A stretch of DNA of 64,000 nucleotides. Origin: Prosapia bicincta. Lineage: Eukaryota > Arthropoda > Insecta > Hemiptera > Cercopidae. The position numbers were made by a program, and so were the translations under genes. The notes under the pieces are model-generated. The model was given only the letters and a program-made list of their open reading frames with translations, searched no databases and was not told where the DNA came from. Positions 1 to 12,857 of the stretch are shown here, in pieces. Location: positions 329,304,645 through 329,368,644 of the forward strand of contig JBAIZL010000002.1 in the NCBI GenBank assembly GCA_036971475.1. The letters run 5' to 3'. Position 1 is the stretch's first letter. The number at the start of each line of letters is the position of its first letter.

Positions 1-709
1 AATAACAGTAATAATGCAGCAAGGGCACTCCTCAGCTCCCGTCCAATGTAGTGTTGATGTATACTTATGTTTACATATGGCGACCCCTATTTAATCTGAC
101 CTAATGTTAGCGTGTCTGTGTAACTTACAATTTGTTGAGTGCATTTAAACAAGGCTATTTATACAACCCAGATGTAAAGCTCCGAGAGCACAAGTTTCCA
201 TCACAGCTAATATATGTAATGTCTGAAAGTCGGGTTTGTAAACATTTCCCGTTTGCGTATGTAATTATGAAAACTGTTCTGCAGCATTTCATCATTTTAG
301 TGTTATTATAGTAAAATAAACGTTTACATGGTGTCTATCCATTAAAAAATTATATATGAGTATACGTATATGAATGGTGGCTATCAGACTGTGCAATTTT
401 AATATCGCTATTTAACGTTAACCATAGCTGGGAAGAAATATTATCGACTGAAAAGTTCATGACAAACAGAGGAAATGAAATGAACTGAGCCAAAACTACT
501 ACTCGGATAGTAGGCCTACTTCCACGCGAGCTCACACGCATCTTTAACTTTTACACGATACTTTTAAAACACACGACTTTTATAGTTTAAAATACCTCCT
601 TTTGCCCAATTATAAGATTCTCTTGTTTCTAGGAAATTTAAAAAAAAAAACATTTATTTGTCTAATATTAGGCACCACTCGTATTCTTTGTAATAAGTTA
701 ACTTCTAAG
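1..709. other. Unique AT-rich DNA, no gene seen
   Basis: Only short chance open frames are present here. I see no domain, splice pattern or repeat that supports a gene. Confidence 0.6.
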
Positions 710-1002
710 TGTGTAGCCTACTGCACCAGCATTACCGCTACACAGCTGCTGGCACTGATTAATACCCAACGTATTGAGCCGTTACACTCAAGTTTGGAGT
801 TGGCCGCAGAACGGTGTCACCACTCCACCGCAACCAGTGAGTTTAAACTGTACAAGTAACGGTTCCATGGAGCATCTGTTACTAAAGCCTTGCTCTATGG
901 TAAAGACCTATTGGCGACACAATGTGGGCCATACCAGACGCAAACGTTTTGCGGTCAGAACTTCATATTACGTATAATGAAAAAACAATCAATAGAAAAA
1001 CA
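710..1002 (+). repeat. Dispersed repeat D, copy 1
   Basis: About 270 bp recurs almost unchanged at 23607..23895, with only scattered substitutions. Both copies contain a short open frame of about 65 codons, but its wording is not that of any family I know. The high identity suggests a recent copy or selection; a recent transposon-borne copy is the simpler reading. In both places the repeat runs directly into the 5' end of repeat A through the same AAAACAAAATTTAGTAAATT junction, so D and A may be parts of one longer composite element. Confidence 0.7.
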
Positions 1003-1300
1003 AAATTTAGTAAATTCCTACTTAGATCAACAAAGACAAATTTTATTTTAGTTAATTTTTATTACATATTTACAATTAATATAAATAAAGTAACATAACC
1101 TATGCGTTAAAACAGCTGTTCTATCACACAACCTATAGCTTAAAATCAGCTGTTTTAAGAAATCATGTTATCAGTTATTTTATGTTAAATAAAACAAAAT
1201 ACTATATTGCATATCTTGCCCCGTTTGTAAAATGTTTCCCTTATACAAAACGAAAATTAATTAACTAAACTAAATTAATGACTAAACTATTCACATCAAA
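1003..1300 (+). repeat. Dispersed repeat A, 5' portion
   Basis: Starts with the family hallmark AATTCCTACTTAG, then an AT-rich body with AAAGTAACATAACC, AAACAGCTGTTCTATCA and a second AATCAGCTGTTTTA. The 3' part found in full copies (for example 32075..32548) is missing after about 1300. Noncoding. Confidence 0.75.
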
Positions 1301-2262
1301 TGTTTTCCACTACAAGTTGAAAAAAAAATACTTTGCATACAGCTGACTCTATGCACACATCGATACTTGAGTGTTTATACTTAATGTTATGAGACACGTT
1401 TAAAGAATTCTCCCACTTTTTCTGAAACTACTGGACTGTTCGGTCCTATTATGGCTCGGTTGTTTGCGAGTTGCAAACGCTTTCGGTACAAAATTACATT
1501 GAAAACGAAAGCAAAACTAGCTCCTGTCTCCAGGGACTGTCTCTGTAAGTCGGAAGATAGCATCGACCCGACCGAAACACGGGAGAAATACATTGAAGCA
1601 GAAATTAGAAGGGAAAGGCGGTTTGTCTTAGCTTTGACAAACACCCTACATAACGCGTACACACTTCTAACAATTCTCTGACAACAAACTGATGACGCCT
1701 ATAACAGCTGATACTTTCTTTCTATCCCACGCTTATGCCAGGTAAGCAGACAGGATTTCCCATTGAACATTTCCAAGCCTTAAGATCTACATAATAATGT
1801 GATATTTTCACAAGTACTTTATGACCTCATTCTGTAGTGCATAAATTGCAAGCAGAGTTTTTATGGCGTAAACTCCATTTTTTGTTGTGAAACCTGAACG
1901 AAAACAAGTGTAATGTAATTATACCAGCGGAATTGGCAATCCTTCCGTTACTCTTCAACATAACGATGGGCAAAAAATATAACAAAAGAAAACACATAAC
2001 AACAAACAATTCAACAATAAATAAATAATAATAAGATAACAATATTTCTTCTATAATAAAAAAACCCGAAATAAAGATTAATAAATAACTAAAACATAGA
2101 AAGATATTTAACAATATATTTAATGTAACATTAAATAAATACACAACTCATGAAGAAATAAATGCAGCCTGTATATTAAATTTAATAAATATTAAAAAAA
2201 ATATTATAAATAGGAATTTTTGAAAGCATAATATGTGTCCTTGTGTGTCAACGAAAAAACTA
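1301..2262. other. Unassigned DNA with one GC-richer patch
   Basis: Mostly AT-rich with no repeat I can match elsewhere. A less AT-rich patch at 1440..1680 is open on both strands (76 codons plus, 91 codons minus) but shows no recognisable domain or clear splice sites. I do not call it a gene. Confidence 0.4.
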
Positions 2263-2442
2263 GAGAAATACAAAAATAATTTGTTGAATTATACAATTTA
2301 AATCTTTTTGCTGGCAAACAGTACCAACATCATCAAGATTAACCATTCACAAATTATTCTGGATTATGTTGGTACTGTTTGACAGCAAAAAGATTTAAAT
2401 TGTATAATTCAACAAATTATTTTTATGTTTGTATTTCTCTTG
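2263..2442. repeat. Foldback unit with degenerate hammerhead cores (PLE terminal type)
   Basis: Inverted repeat with arms of about 70 bp (about 2263..2335 and 2366..2442). Each arm holds a decayed version of the element found at 45741..45786: TGTTGGTACTGTTT, a complementary arm, then AAAAAGATTTAAATT. The outer ends match the shared terminus (AAATACAAAAATAATTTGTTG). The catalytic core is degraded in both arms, so activity is unlikely. A TG microsatellite begins 11 bp to the right. Confidence 0.6.
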
Positions 2443-2449
2443 TTTTTTC

Positions 2450-2598
<149 letters not shown>

Positions 2599-3250
2599 GT
2601 TTCTATTGGCTGACTTCAGTGGAATAAATAGGGAAGACATTTATCGAAAGAATATATTCATAAGTTTATATTTCGATATAAAAGTCAAACAGATTTATGC
2701 ATTACCCTGAAATATAGTTTTCACATTGATGCCTTTTTTACAAGGGCTTTATAATCGTTATTGATGTTGTAAAAAATTAAAAATTGAATTCAGTGGTGAA
2801 TGAAGGGTTTGGAGAGCTGTTGGTGGTCAGACTTCGTTAACAAATCGCACAACAGGTAAACCGTGCTCCCAACTTGGCACTGTTCCAATGGCTTGTTATA
2901 CATCCCTACTTAATGACGTCAGCAGAAACACGGTGTTCTGGTTAATTTTTATTTCCTTATTAAAAAATTATTCTTAGCACAAACAATGTAAGTTTTCTCG
3001 CTTAATTTGTAAGTAACTGTTAATGAAACAATAAAACAGTAATTTATTGTGAACTACTCTAAAGTTTGACCTACACAGTGTTTGTGTTACTTTGATTAAT
3101 TCTATAGTTTATTTTTGCTACTGCACAGCACTGCATTTGTCCCTATTAGCTAACATTTATGATTAATTCACCACATTAATTCCCGTTGGATTAGATCAAT
3201 GATGCATCATAGACATTTGCGTTAAGTTGATCTGCGGTAGAACCACCTAT
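2599..3250. other. Unassigned AT-rich DNA
   Basis: No coding signal and no repeat matching the other families in this window. Confidence 0.5.
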
Positions 3251-5020
3251 GTATGAATTAGGTCAGTGATAGACCAGACTTACGTATAATAGGTGTAAGA
3301 GATAGATTGAGCGTATGTATGTAGGTCGGTGATAGAGCAGGCATATGTGAAAAGGAGGTTGTGGATAAAGCAGGTATAAGTGAGAAAGAGGTTGGGGGTA
3401 ATCCAAACGTATGTATGAAGGAGGTTGGTTATGTAACAGGCATAGGCTATATATGAAGGAGGTTGGTGATAGAACAGGCATTTGTATGAAGGAGGTCTGT
3501 GATAAAGCAGGTATATGTGAAAATTAGGTTGGGGATAAAGCAGGTATATGTGAGAAAGAGATTGGGGGCTATCCAAACATACGCATGAAGGAGGTTGGTG
3601 TTAGAGCAGGCATATATGAAAAGGAGGTTGGGGATAGAGCAGGTATATGTGAGAAGGAAATTGGTGGTTCTCCAGGCATATGTATGAAGGAGGTCGGTAA
3701 TAGACCAGACTTACATATAATAGGTGTTAGAGATTGATCAAGCGTTTGTATGAAGGAGGTTGGTGATAAAGCAGGCATATGTGAAAAAGAATTTGGGGAT
3801 AAAACAGGTATATGTGAGAAGGAGGTTGGGTAAAAGCAAGTATATGTGAGAAGGAGGTTGGGGGTAATCCAAACATATGTATGAAGGAGGTTGGTGATGG
3901 AACAGGCATATGTATGAAGGAGGTTGGTGATGGAACAGGCATATGTATGAAGGAGGTTGGTGATAGACCTGACTTACATATAATAGGTGTTAGAGATTGA
4001 TCAAGCGTATGTATGAAGGTGTTCGGTGATAGAGCAGGCATATGTGAAAAGGAGGTTGGGGATAAAGCAGGTATATGTAAGAAGGAAGTTGATGGTAATC
4101 TAGGCATATGTATGAAGAAGGTTGGTGATAGAGCAGGCATATTTGAAAAGGAGGTTGGGTATAAAGCCGACATATGTGTAAAGGAGGTTGGTAACTATCC
4201 AGGCATTTGTATGAAGGAGGTTGGTGATAGAACAGGCATTTCTATGAAGGAGATCGATGATAGACCAGACTAAGATATAATAGATGTTAGAGATAGATCA
4301 AGCGTATGTTTAAAGAAGCTTCTTTAGGTGATGAAGCAGGTATATGTGAAAAGGAGGTTGGGGATAATCCAGGCATATGTACGAAGAACGTTGGTGATAG
4401 AACAGGCATTTGTATGAAGGAAGTTAGTTATAGATCATATATATGTATTAAAGAGATAAAGCATATGTACGAAGGAGATATGTGATATAGCGGCCATTTG
4501 TATGAAAGAGTTTGGTAATAGAGCAGGCATTTGTATGAAGAAAGTTAGTTATAGATCAGATTTGTGTATTAAAGAGAAAAACGATGGATGGATGAAAGAG
4601 GTTGGTGATAGAGCAGGCATATGTGTGAATGGTGTAAGTGGTAGAGCAGGCATTTGAATGAAGGAGGCTAGGTATAAAACATAACTATGTATTAAAGAGG
4701 CTTAGCGATAAGGAGGTTGGTGATAGAACAGGCATATGTAATAAAAAGGCTAGAGGTAGATAAAGTATATGCATGAAGGGGGTCAGTGATGGAGCAGGCA
4801 TTTGTATGAAGTAGCTTAGGGATAGAGGGGGATATGTATGAAAGAGGTGATAGCAGAGGCATATGTATTAAGGAGGTTGGTGATAGAAAAGGCATATGTT
4901 TGAAGTAGGTCAGTGATAGAACAAACTTATTAACGAAGGAACTGAGTCACAGAGCAGATATATGTATGAAGGGGGTCAATGATGGATCAGACCTAAGTAT
5001 GAAAGAAGTCAGTTGCAGAA
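3251..5020 (+). repeat. 33-bp minisatellite, about 53 degenerate units
   Basis: The unit is close to GGCATATGTATGAAGGAGGT followed by TGGTGATAGAGCA. Units differ by substitutions and a few small indels. Because 33 is a multiple of 3, frames stay open over many units and give an 11-residue periodic peptide of the type GICEKEVGDKA on the plus strand and HMPVPSPTSFI-like on the minus strand. Nothing points to expression: there is no start context, splice site or flanking exon. Confidence 0.93.
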
Positions 5021-5163
5021 AAGAGGAATTCCTAACGTTTCCTCGTGTCATAGTAAAGCACAAGATTAGTTAATATTAGTCAAGGGTCACTGCATCCCTC
5101 AATTGTCGTTCACAAATATTTAACGAAATAAATACTAAAAAATCTCCAACTTTTGCTTAAATA

Positions 5164-5166
<3 letters not shown>

Positions 5167-5235
<69 letters not shown>

Positions 5236-5240
5236 TGTGT
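5167..5240 (+). repeat. (TG)n microsatellite
   Basis: Uninterrupted TG dinucleotides for about 70 bp. Confidence 0.97.
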
Positions 5241-6343
5241 TCAAACGGGCAAAAATGCTGTTTGAAGGCTTAAAAGACAAATTTTAATAATATAAAAAAA
5301 ATTAATTAAAAAATATTCAAATAAAATGTAACAAGATTAAAGGAATAATAGTTATAAAACAAATTGTTACAGTAAAGCCAAATCATTTTAAAAGATTTTA
5401 CAAACTAATCGCAAAGATCTAAGTCGAAGAAGATAAAGGTAGGAGTGGGAAAAAACGTTCTGGATGCCAAATGCAAGTTAGTTGAATTGAGGAGTTGAGT
5501 TGGGAGAATTGGATTCGAGACACCGAGCAGAGAAGATATACGAGCAGGTATTGTTTTTAGGTTTCCTTTGACATTATCCTGGCGGGCTAAAGAGTTATTC
5601 CTTAGCCTTGACAGGAACAAAAACTGTTAGTACGAATTTCTCAATGTAAAATAACCGCAGTAGAGTCATTACGAACGGAACTATAAAGTTTTCAAAATTA
5701 ACAGGTAACCGGTAATTTATAATATGTATTTCACTCGTAATTATTAAATTCGGAAAGAAGAAGAAATTGGAGTATGCAGTTAATTCACTGGAGAAGAGAG
5801 ATTCATCTCAAGAACACAGGAGAGGAGATGGAACATTCCTGAACCATTCCGGACGGGATCAGCCTCCATTTGCTGGCAAAAACAGGCGACTGAAGATGAC
5901 CGTTTCCTTCAAAGGCAAGTCCAATAAAGTCATGCTTAACTTTGCTTCTTAAAGTATAATTTCGAGTAAATTTGTTAAATTTTAAAAAAATTTCAAAAAC
6001 AGATTTGGCTTTACTTAAATTTATTTAAAATTGTTCAAATATAAAATTATAGAAATTTATTATATTTTAAATTATAAAGGTTACACCTATAAAAAGATAT
6101 ATAAAGAAAGATATTTCGCGTAAATTCGTATAAAATTATCTAATATATTTTCATTTAAAAAAATGATAGCTTTTTAGCAAATATATTCCCATAGGGGAAT
6201 AGAATTATTCAATATAATAAAAGAATTATAAATTATATAATAATATGCTATGATTGATGAGTAAGTAAGATTTTATTGGGAATTGAGTAAGAAGTGAAGA
6301 ATTAAATATTTAATAGGGGGTGTTTAATATAAATTAAACGCTA

Positions 6344-6401
<58 letters not shown>

Positions 6402-8426
6402 TTCAAGTTTATTACCATATTATATAAAATGCACCGGGAAAAATTTAAGCAAAATAAGGAGATATATTATTTTCATTTGTTTTATAAGGAGAATCAAGCC
6501 AAGGTTCGGCAAGTAGTTATTTTAATTTTTCTGCAAATAATAGATTTATTCAGTGAATAATAGTAATTTTATAAATAATTAAAACAAATAAATTATTTTA
6601 CAAATTAAACATCAAATAGTCTTTAATTGATATTAATCTACTACAGATATTCATGATTTATAATTATTTTGATGATGTTGTGTTAGGGGTAAAGGTGTTA
6701 AATTAAATAAATAACTAATGCCTGTAAATGTGAGCATGCTTGACCACCTTATAAATAAAAAATTTGATTTTCCAATTAGCTGTCATTAGTGATGTTTTAG
6801 CTAAATGACACGCAGTTTCACAGTTTCTTACTAAAAGGTTTCCAAGTACCAAACACCTCAAATAGCAGACACCACACCCCGAGTATTATGCTAGTATAGG
6901 GAAATACTCCGCTAATTGGTTTTTCATCCGAAATCTAGAAACTCATTCCTAGGAGATCTAGGCATGGATGTTACAGGCTTCGCTTGTCTGACCGAAATTC
7001 CTCCTAGGTCATTCTACCTTTGCAGGGCGCTAGGTAAGGAGTATATAAATAAAAGAAGTAAAAATAAGGATAGTTGAGTATAGATAATAAGTAAAGGAGG
7101 CCCGTTGCAGTGTGTGTGTGTTTGTAATGCATATTATCTGTATGTTTATATAATGATGGCTGTTACATCCTAAAGATGTTATTTTTAAGGACAAAAGAAA
7201 TCCTCATAAATCGAGAAATGTTTTTTTCTTTCATGACCCAAAATTTCAGTGAGGTCCTGTTGTGTGTATACAAAATTTTGCAGTTAATCAGTAACTTTAT
7301 AGGTTCAGAGGCGTTGTACAATAACATTTTCAGACAGCAGATTACAGGAGAAAGATAAACAACCCAGGGCAGGGTTTTCGTATATAGCTAACCTACGCCT
7401 CGCCCAAGAAGTAGATGGTTGCGACGCCCCAAGAAATTTAAAATTTTAAAAAATGACAATAGGAACTTCGCATTAAACACAAAACCTTAAATGATATGGT
7501 TGGGTTAGGTTATTATTCACTCAACACAGAAAACGTCGTACACTTTTTCTGCTCGCTACTAACGCCAACCGTGACTATCAAGATGAGAACTGGCTTGTGG
7601 CAGTGTGTATACCGGGAGGTGGTGCTGAGGGGTACTTAAATAATCCTTTCGAAATTTCCTGCCTCTACCTGCTTACTAACCTTGGGACCACTACGACCGT
7701 GATCCTTTCTTAAGCAACAAAAATATCATTGCAATATCATAACCATCAGGTACCACCCCACGTATACGGTGCCAATGCTAATAGGGCCTGGAGGGATAAT
7801 TGCAAGAAACATTACATGTCCCTACAGTAAAGATAGGCTGTTCAATCCCAACACCCATCTGTTCATTGCGAGTAAGGTTTTATACAAAATATGCGAACCG
7901 AATTAAAAAATAAAATTGTCACGTGAAAACTTACTGATCCGTGAATCTGTGCTCAAGAGTCTTACCCATTAGAATCTGTTGCGTGACGCGAACGCACAGA
8001 TTTTTCTAGTACAAAAATACATGGTGCGGTATAAAGTTTACGGTCTAAGAAATATGTGTGCCTCCAAATCGGAAGTTCAGTACGGGGCCTATAAACCAAC
8101 CTAAAAATAAACGTATTGGTTTTAAAGCAGTTGTGCTTTAGACCCGAATAAAATAAATGAAAAGCGACGAGCGTGTTAAACAATGAGCGGATAAACGACG
8201 ACATTAGTTATAAAGTCAATAAGTAGCTCCAGCAACAATGGAACACTTCCAACTTCAGTTAAATTATACAACTTGGCAACATCGCAAGATATACAATTAA
8301 GTCGCGCACTTCAACAGATGAAGTGAAATGCTGTTACGAATGGAAATGTGAAACTATTTTGTCTGAGTTTGTATAAACCTGAGGATTTAATTATTGTTGG
8401 GGGAGTAACAAGATGTAGAAGGATTT
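5241..8426. other. Long unassigned region with one TA tract
   Basis: Very AT-rich from 5.25 to 6.8 kb, including a pure (TA)n tract at about 6349..6398; more mixed composition from 6.8 to 8.4 kb. Open frames are all under about 85 codons and none shows a domain. No repeat family from elsewhere in the window is recognised. Confidence 0.5.
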
Positions 8427-8822
8427 CTTATATACAGCGCTAGAAAGAGTGCTTTACAAAATGCAATTCGAGCTGCGGGTAATACAAAAACTTCCAGGTG
8501 ACAGCGTTGCAGACCTGCAGAATACCACTATTTATTCCAAAAACATTGGGACACGAATCTTATATACAGCGCTAGAAAGAGTGCTTTACAAAATGCAATT
8601 CGAGCTGCGGGGAATACAAAAACTTCCAGGTGACAGCGTTGCAGACCTGCAGAATACCACTATTTATTCCAAAAACATTGGGACACGAATCTTATATACA
8701 GCGCTAGAAAGAGTGCTTTACAAAATGCAATTCGAGCTGCGGGTAATACAAAAACTTCCAGGTGACAGCGTTGCAGACCTGCAGAATACCACTATTTATT
8801 CCAAAAAACATTGGGACACGAA
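8427..8822 (+). repeat. 132-bp tandem triplicate
   Basis: Three near-identical 132-bp units (starts 8427, 8559, 8691) differing at very few bases, so the expansion is recent. The period is 44 codons and one plus-strand frame stays open through all three, giving a 44-residue repeat that begins VLYKMQFELR. The peptide matches no family I recognise and there is no upstream exon. Treat as a repeat, not a gene. Confidence 0.9.
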
Positions 8823-9124
8823 TCATACGATACCAAATAGGTGCTAGTAATTTTAATTAGATAATTTCAATTATTTGTTCCCAAGCCGTTTGAGATTTGT
8901 AAAATAAGTGTGTTATTAAAATAAATTGAAAAACAATCGCAAGCTACCTCGGTCGCTCCTTCGAATGACCTTGACCTACTTGAAAACAGTTCCCAATCCA
9001 ACACTGATGTTGTAACTCGTCACCTCCCTTCTAAAAAAATAATGCTTCCCGGTACAGTCCCTTCAAAAAGTAGTAAATTTTTGGCCAAAAGCCGCTTCGC
9101 CGCCGTACTGACGAGCATTAAGTA
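8823..9124. other. Unassigned spacer
   Basis: Mixed composition, no gene or repeat recognised. Confidence 0.4.
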
Positions 9125-9455
9125 CAGTCACCGGCTCACGAGAAGAGCCCTGGTTTAGAAATGATTCACGTTCGGTTTTCAGTTCTGCAAATGCGCTGTC
9201 GATGTATTCATAACTTACAAACATAACCTAACCGTACGGTAGTATTTTAGTAGTTATATTTTAGTAAGTAATATAAGTATTTACAGATAGGTAAAAGTAC
9301 TAATTTTATTAAGAAAGATTGCACCAAATAGATAAAATATGACACTGTTTCTGCATTGTAACTTTCTGTAAATCTGACGTTTTGTGTTAGAAATGTTTTT
9401 GGGAATGACTTTATAGTTTTGACCTGATAGGGCTCTCCTCGGTCGCCGGTGACAA
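9125..9455 (+). mobile_element. Family B MITE, copy 1 (TA-flanked)
   Basis: A 331-bp noncoding element with terminal inverted repeats of about 25 bp: the left end contains CACCGG and GAGAAGAGCCCTGG, the right end contains GGGCTCTCCTC and GCCGGTG. It is flanked by TA on both sides (9123-9124 and 9456-9457). A homologous copy lies at 62486..62827. A TA target duplication fits the Tc1/mariner superfamily; no transposase is present. Short open frames inside it are not genes. Confidence 0.75.
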
Positions 9456-10204
9456 TACCTATGCAACGTGGCCTGGGGTTGGCTACTTGTGAAACTTTAT
9501 TCTGCACTATAACGAGTCAATGTTAGAGAGATGCCACATTACACGCCGCTAAGAAGAAAGCTTGGGCGTAAAGCTCAACGTGTTCAGTTCCTTCAGCAAA
9601 GCATACGATACTGATATGCCGTCATATTATCCGGACCTTGAAAATGAGAAAGGTAATTCTTAAAATAAAAATAAAGTGGGAGACATGAAAAATAATCAAG
9701 TTATCCTTGGTGAGTGTGATATTAGGCAGTGGTAACTTTGAAAAGCACAATATACACGCCAGTAATGTGTATCTGCTCATTTAGTGTATTATATGGGTGT
9801 GAACAAACAAAACTGTGTTTACAGAACTAGCAGCAGTTGTGCCTATAGTGGAACGTGCGACATAATTTGCCATACTTCAGTCGCAGTTTCTCTCTAACTC
9901 GAGACGAATTGAATCGTTCCTTTAAACCGGAAATAGATTTTGCAAGCGAACTTACATTTCCGTTACTTCGCCAATATTTCGACAAGGAGGAAACGTTTAC
10001 GTTGGGAATTGTTTTCCGAAGCATTTAGGTGACTTTTATTAAAAAATAAAAATATTTTTATTTTAAATTTAAAAAAAAAAAAATTTTTTTTTTAAATTAT
10101 TTTTATCACTGAATTTTGAATAATGGAACACAAACTCAAATTCTTGTTTAAAATTACCATATTATCTCAACAGAACCGTTAAAATATTGACCTTATTAGC
10201 GATT
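9456..10204. other. Unassigned AT-rich DNA
   Basis: Includes an A/T homopolymer stretch near 10040..10110. No coding signal. Confidence 0.45.
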
Positions 10205-10530
10205 TTATTTAGGGTAAGCAGAACTGAAAACAGAAGAAACATCGAACTCGCAGTGTTATTTAAGCGGATTATAATGAACTTAGGACACTCCCTTGTCTTG
10301 TTGAAGTGTGCAGATGCTGTTATAATGTTTTCTCCTACTTTGCCACAAAGGCTAAACGTTTCTGGTTACTAGTATTTTGTTTAGGGTAAGCAGAACTGAA
10401 AACAGAAGAAACACCGAACTCGGATTATAATGAACTTAGGACACTCCCTTGTCGTGTTGAAGTGTGCAGATGCTGTTATAATGTTTTCTCCTACTTTGCC
10501 ACAAAGCCTAAACGTTTCTGGTTACTTGTA
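10205..10530 (+). repeat. 172-bp tandem duplication
   Basis: Two copies (about 10205..10376 and 10377..10530) share GTAAGCAGAACTGAAAACAG and GAACTTAGGACACTCCCTTG. The second copy lacks about 23 bp. No coding function is evident. Confidence 0.85.
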
Positions 10531-10721
10531 TTTTGTTAAGAAAGTTCTACTCATCGTTTTACTGTTTACTCCTTCTCTCTCCTATCTATCCCTCTTCCTA
10601 TCTGTCCTCTCCCACTTTTTTCTCTTCGTCTGTCAGTCCTCGACTCTGTAAATTTGCCTCCTCGTTATCTCACGTATAACTCTACTTACAACGTACCTTC
10701 CAACTCTCTCTCTCCCCGACT

Positions 10722-10727
10722 ATCTGC

Positions 10728-10818
<91 letters not shown>

Positions 10819-10820
10819 TT
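10722..10820 (+). repeat. Compound microsatellite (TC)n-(TA)n-(T)n
   Basis: About 30 bp of TC, about 48 bp of TA and 20 T residues in direct succession. Confidence 0.97.
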
Positions 10821-11016
10821 AATAATATCAAGTACTGGTTCTTTTCAATGATCTTCTTTCTCGGGACAGAAGTTTCGAACCATAGTTCAAACTCGAAAAC
10901 TAGATCATTTCTTTCTAATGGAAAAGGTGTGGTGTACTACCAGAGAGTGGGATGTTGAGTATGATCGATAGAAAGCTGAGTTGATAATTTAATGTTAGGT
11001 TAAAAAGATCCGTAAG

Positions 11017-11200
<184 letters not shown>

Positions 11201-11689
11201 CAAACTACAGCCCTGCTTCCAACAGAGAAGCGGTAATGAACCGTTGGTCAAGTTAGCAGGCTATTAATTACAGGATAATCTACACTCAGTACACCAACTT
11301 ATTTATTTACTTATAATTAAATTTCTCATAAACACATACGTTATTATCTTTAATTATAGCGAGCTGTTGCAGCCTTGTAATTTTGCAGCTAACTCGATTC
11401 GAATAGATAGCATCTTATTCAGCTCCACGCCGACAATGAATTATTCATTGTGAAGGCAAGGCTAGTTAGCACAGGCTGGCAAATAACTACACACTGCATA
11501 CAACATTCAGAAATCATTTAAATATTCGTATTTTGTACTCAATGTATTAGTGTGCATTTATATTGAGCTAACTTAAATGGAATTATTTTGTGATTTAATG
11601 TAAAACGTTATATGTGTTTCGCAATGTACAACTCTGGGAGATCCGATCAAGTAAAGCCTGTGACTGAGCTAACATAACAGTAGTGGTTC

Positions 11690-12067
11690 CAGAGGGTAGG
11701 CCCGGGCCTACCCATTGTTTTTGTATTTATTTGTTAAAATCATTCTCAATAACTTATAAGCACAAATGTTATATGTCTAAGATCGAAAGAAATGATCATT
11801 ATATTTCAGCAAAACGTAGAATGCACCAAGCAACAATAAAATAGCAAATAATCGTCGTTTAGTTTATCTTAAATATCTATTTGCCCGTTGTTTATTAATT
11901 TATCTATATATTATGCTCTCAGCTCATGTATCCGAGGGTGAAAATACCCTCAAACACACCGTTTAAATTATAAACAATTTCTGGATGAGGGCACTAGCCT
12001 CCACCTATCTAGTCACGACTACCCTAAACCTTGTCTACCCAAAAACTAAATTCAGAAGCCGCCCCTG
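11690..12067 (-). mobile_element. hAT-type MITE, copy 1
   Basis: A 378-bp noncoding element that begins CAGAGGGTAGGCCC and ends AGCCGCCCCTG-like (GCCGCCCCTG). Its body is homologous, in opposite orientation, to 60521..60855, sharing GAATGCACCAAGCA and AAATAGCAAATAAT. CAGGGGCGGC-type ends are typical of hAT nonautonomous elements. The 8-bp flanks do not match here, so this copy may be eroded or rearranged. Confidence 0.65.
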
Positions 12068-12304
12068 GAAGCTAAATCAATTTTTTTATATTATATTATA
12101 TTATTTACGGACAGGGAAATTACTTAACGAACACCTATATTTGACATATGAAGCGTCACATGTAAAAGGATGCGTAACTGGAAATGTAAAACTGTTTACA
12201 ATTAGAAACGTACTTGTGGGAAGTACGCCTGTGATATTCCAACCACCCAAGACATATATAGGCCTACACATATGGGCAATATCCAGAGTGCAACAAAACA
12301 AACT

Positions 12305-12790
12305 AAAATGGACTGGTAAATAGAAAATCAAACTGAATGAAGTAAAGTCAGTCCATGCCTCAAATAAGGTATTGAAAGATCCTCCGCTATTGGATGTTAA
12401 CGGAATCATCATCCCTTATATAATTAATACTAAATATCTAGATATAAACCTAGACGCTAAAATAAGATGGAAACACTGCATCAAGAAACAGAAGGAGTAA
12501 GTAAATATGAAATATCGTAAACACTATTGGCTCTTCTGTAGAAACTCAAACTTCACATTACGCAATAAAATAAAAATCTACAATCAGATTTTGAAACCAG
12601 TTTGGCTGTATGGCAGCCAAGTGCAGAGGAATCTAATATAGACATTCTTTAGATGTTCCAAAATAAGTTACTGAGAAATATGATTCATGCCCCTTGGTAT
12701 GTAACAAATAAGGATATTCACCGATCTGAATATCAGAAGATAGAGAAGATACCCAAAAAACCATGAAAAGGTTATCCGTGTACAGTGGCT
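12305..12790 (+). pseudogene. Jockey-type LINE reverse transcriptase, C-terminal relic
   Basis: The plus strand from about 12333 reads LNEVKSVHAS, then KYLDINLDAKIRWK, YRKHYWLF, KIYNQILKPVWLYGSQ and, after a frame change, RNMIHAPWYVTNKDIH. This order matches the region after the reverse transcriptase catalytic core in Jockey-clade non-LTR retrotransposons: the KYLG(V/I)xLD motif, the LKPxWxYG motif and the APWYV/TN motif. The YADD box and everything upstream are missing. There is an in-frame TAA after KKQKE and at least one frameshift, so it is a dead 5'-truncated copy. Its 3' end is separated from the TTGTG array by only about 70 bp. Confidence 0.8.
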
Positions 12791-12857
12791 CTTCATATTT
12801 TTGATAGCCAGTATATGGTTAGAAAAATAAAGAGAACCAAACCATTTGAATAAGTGT

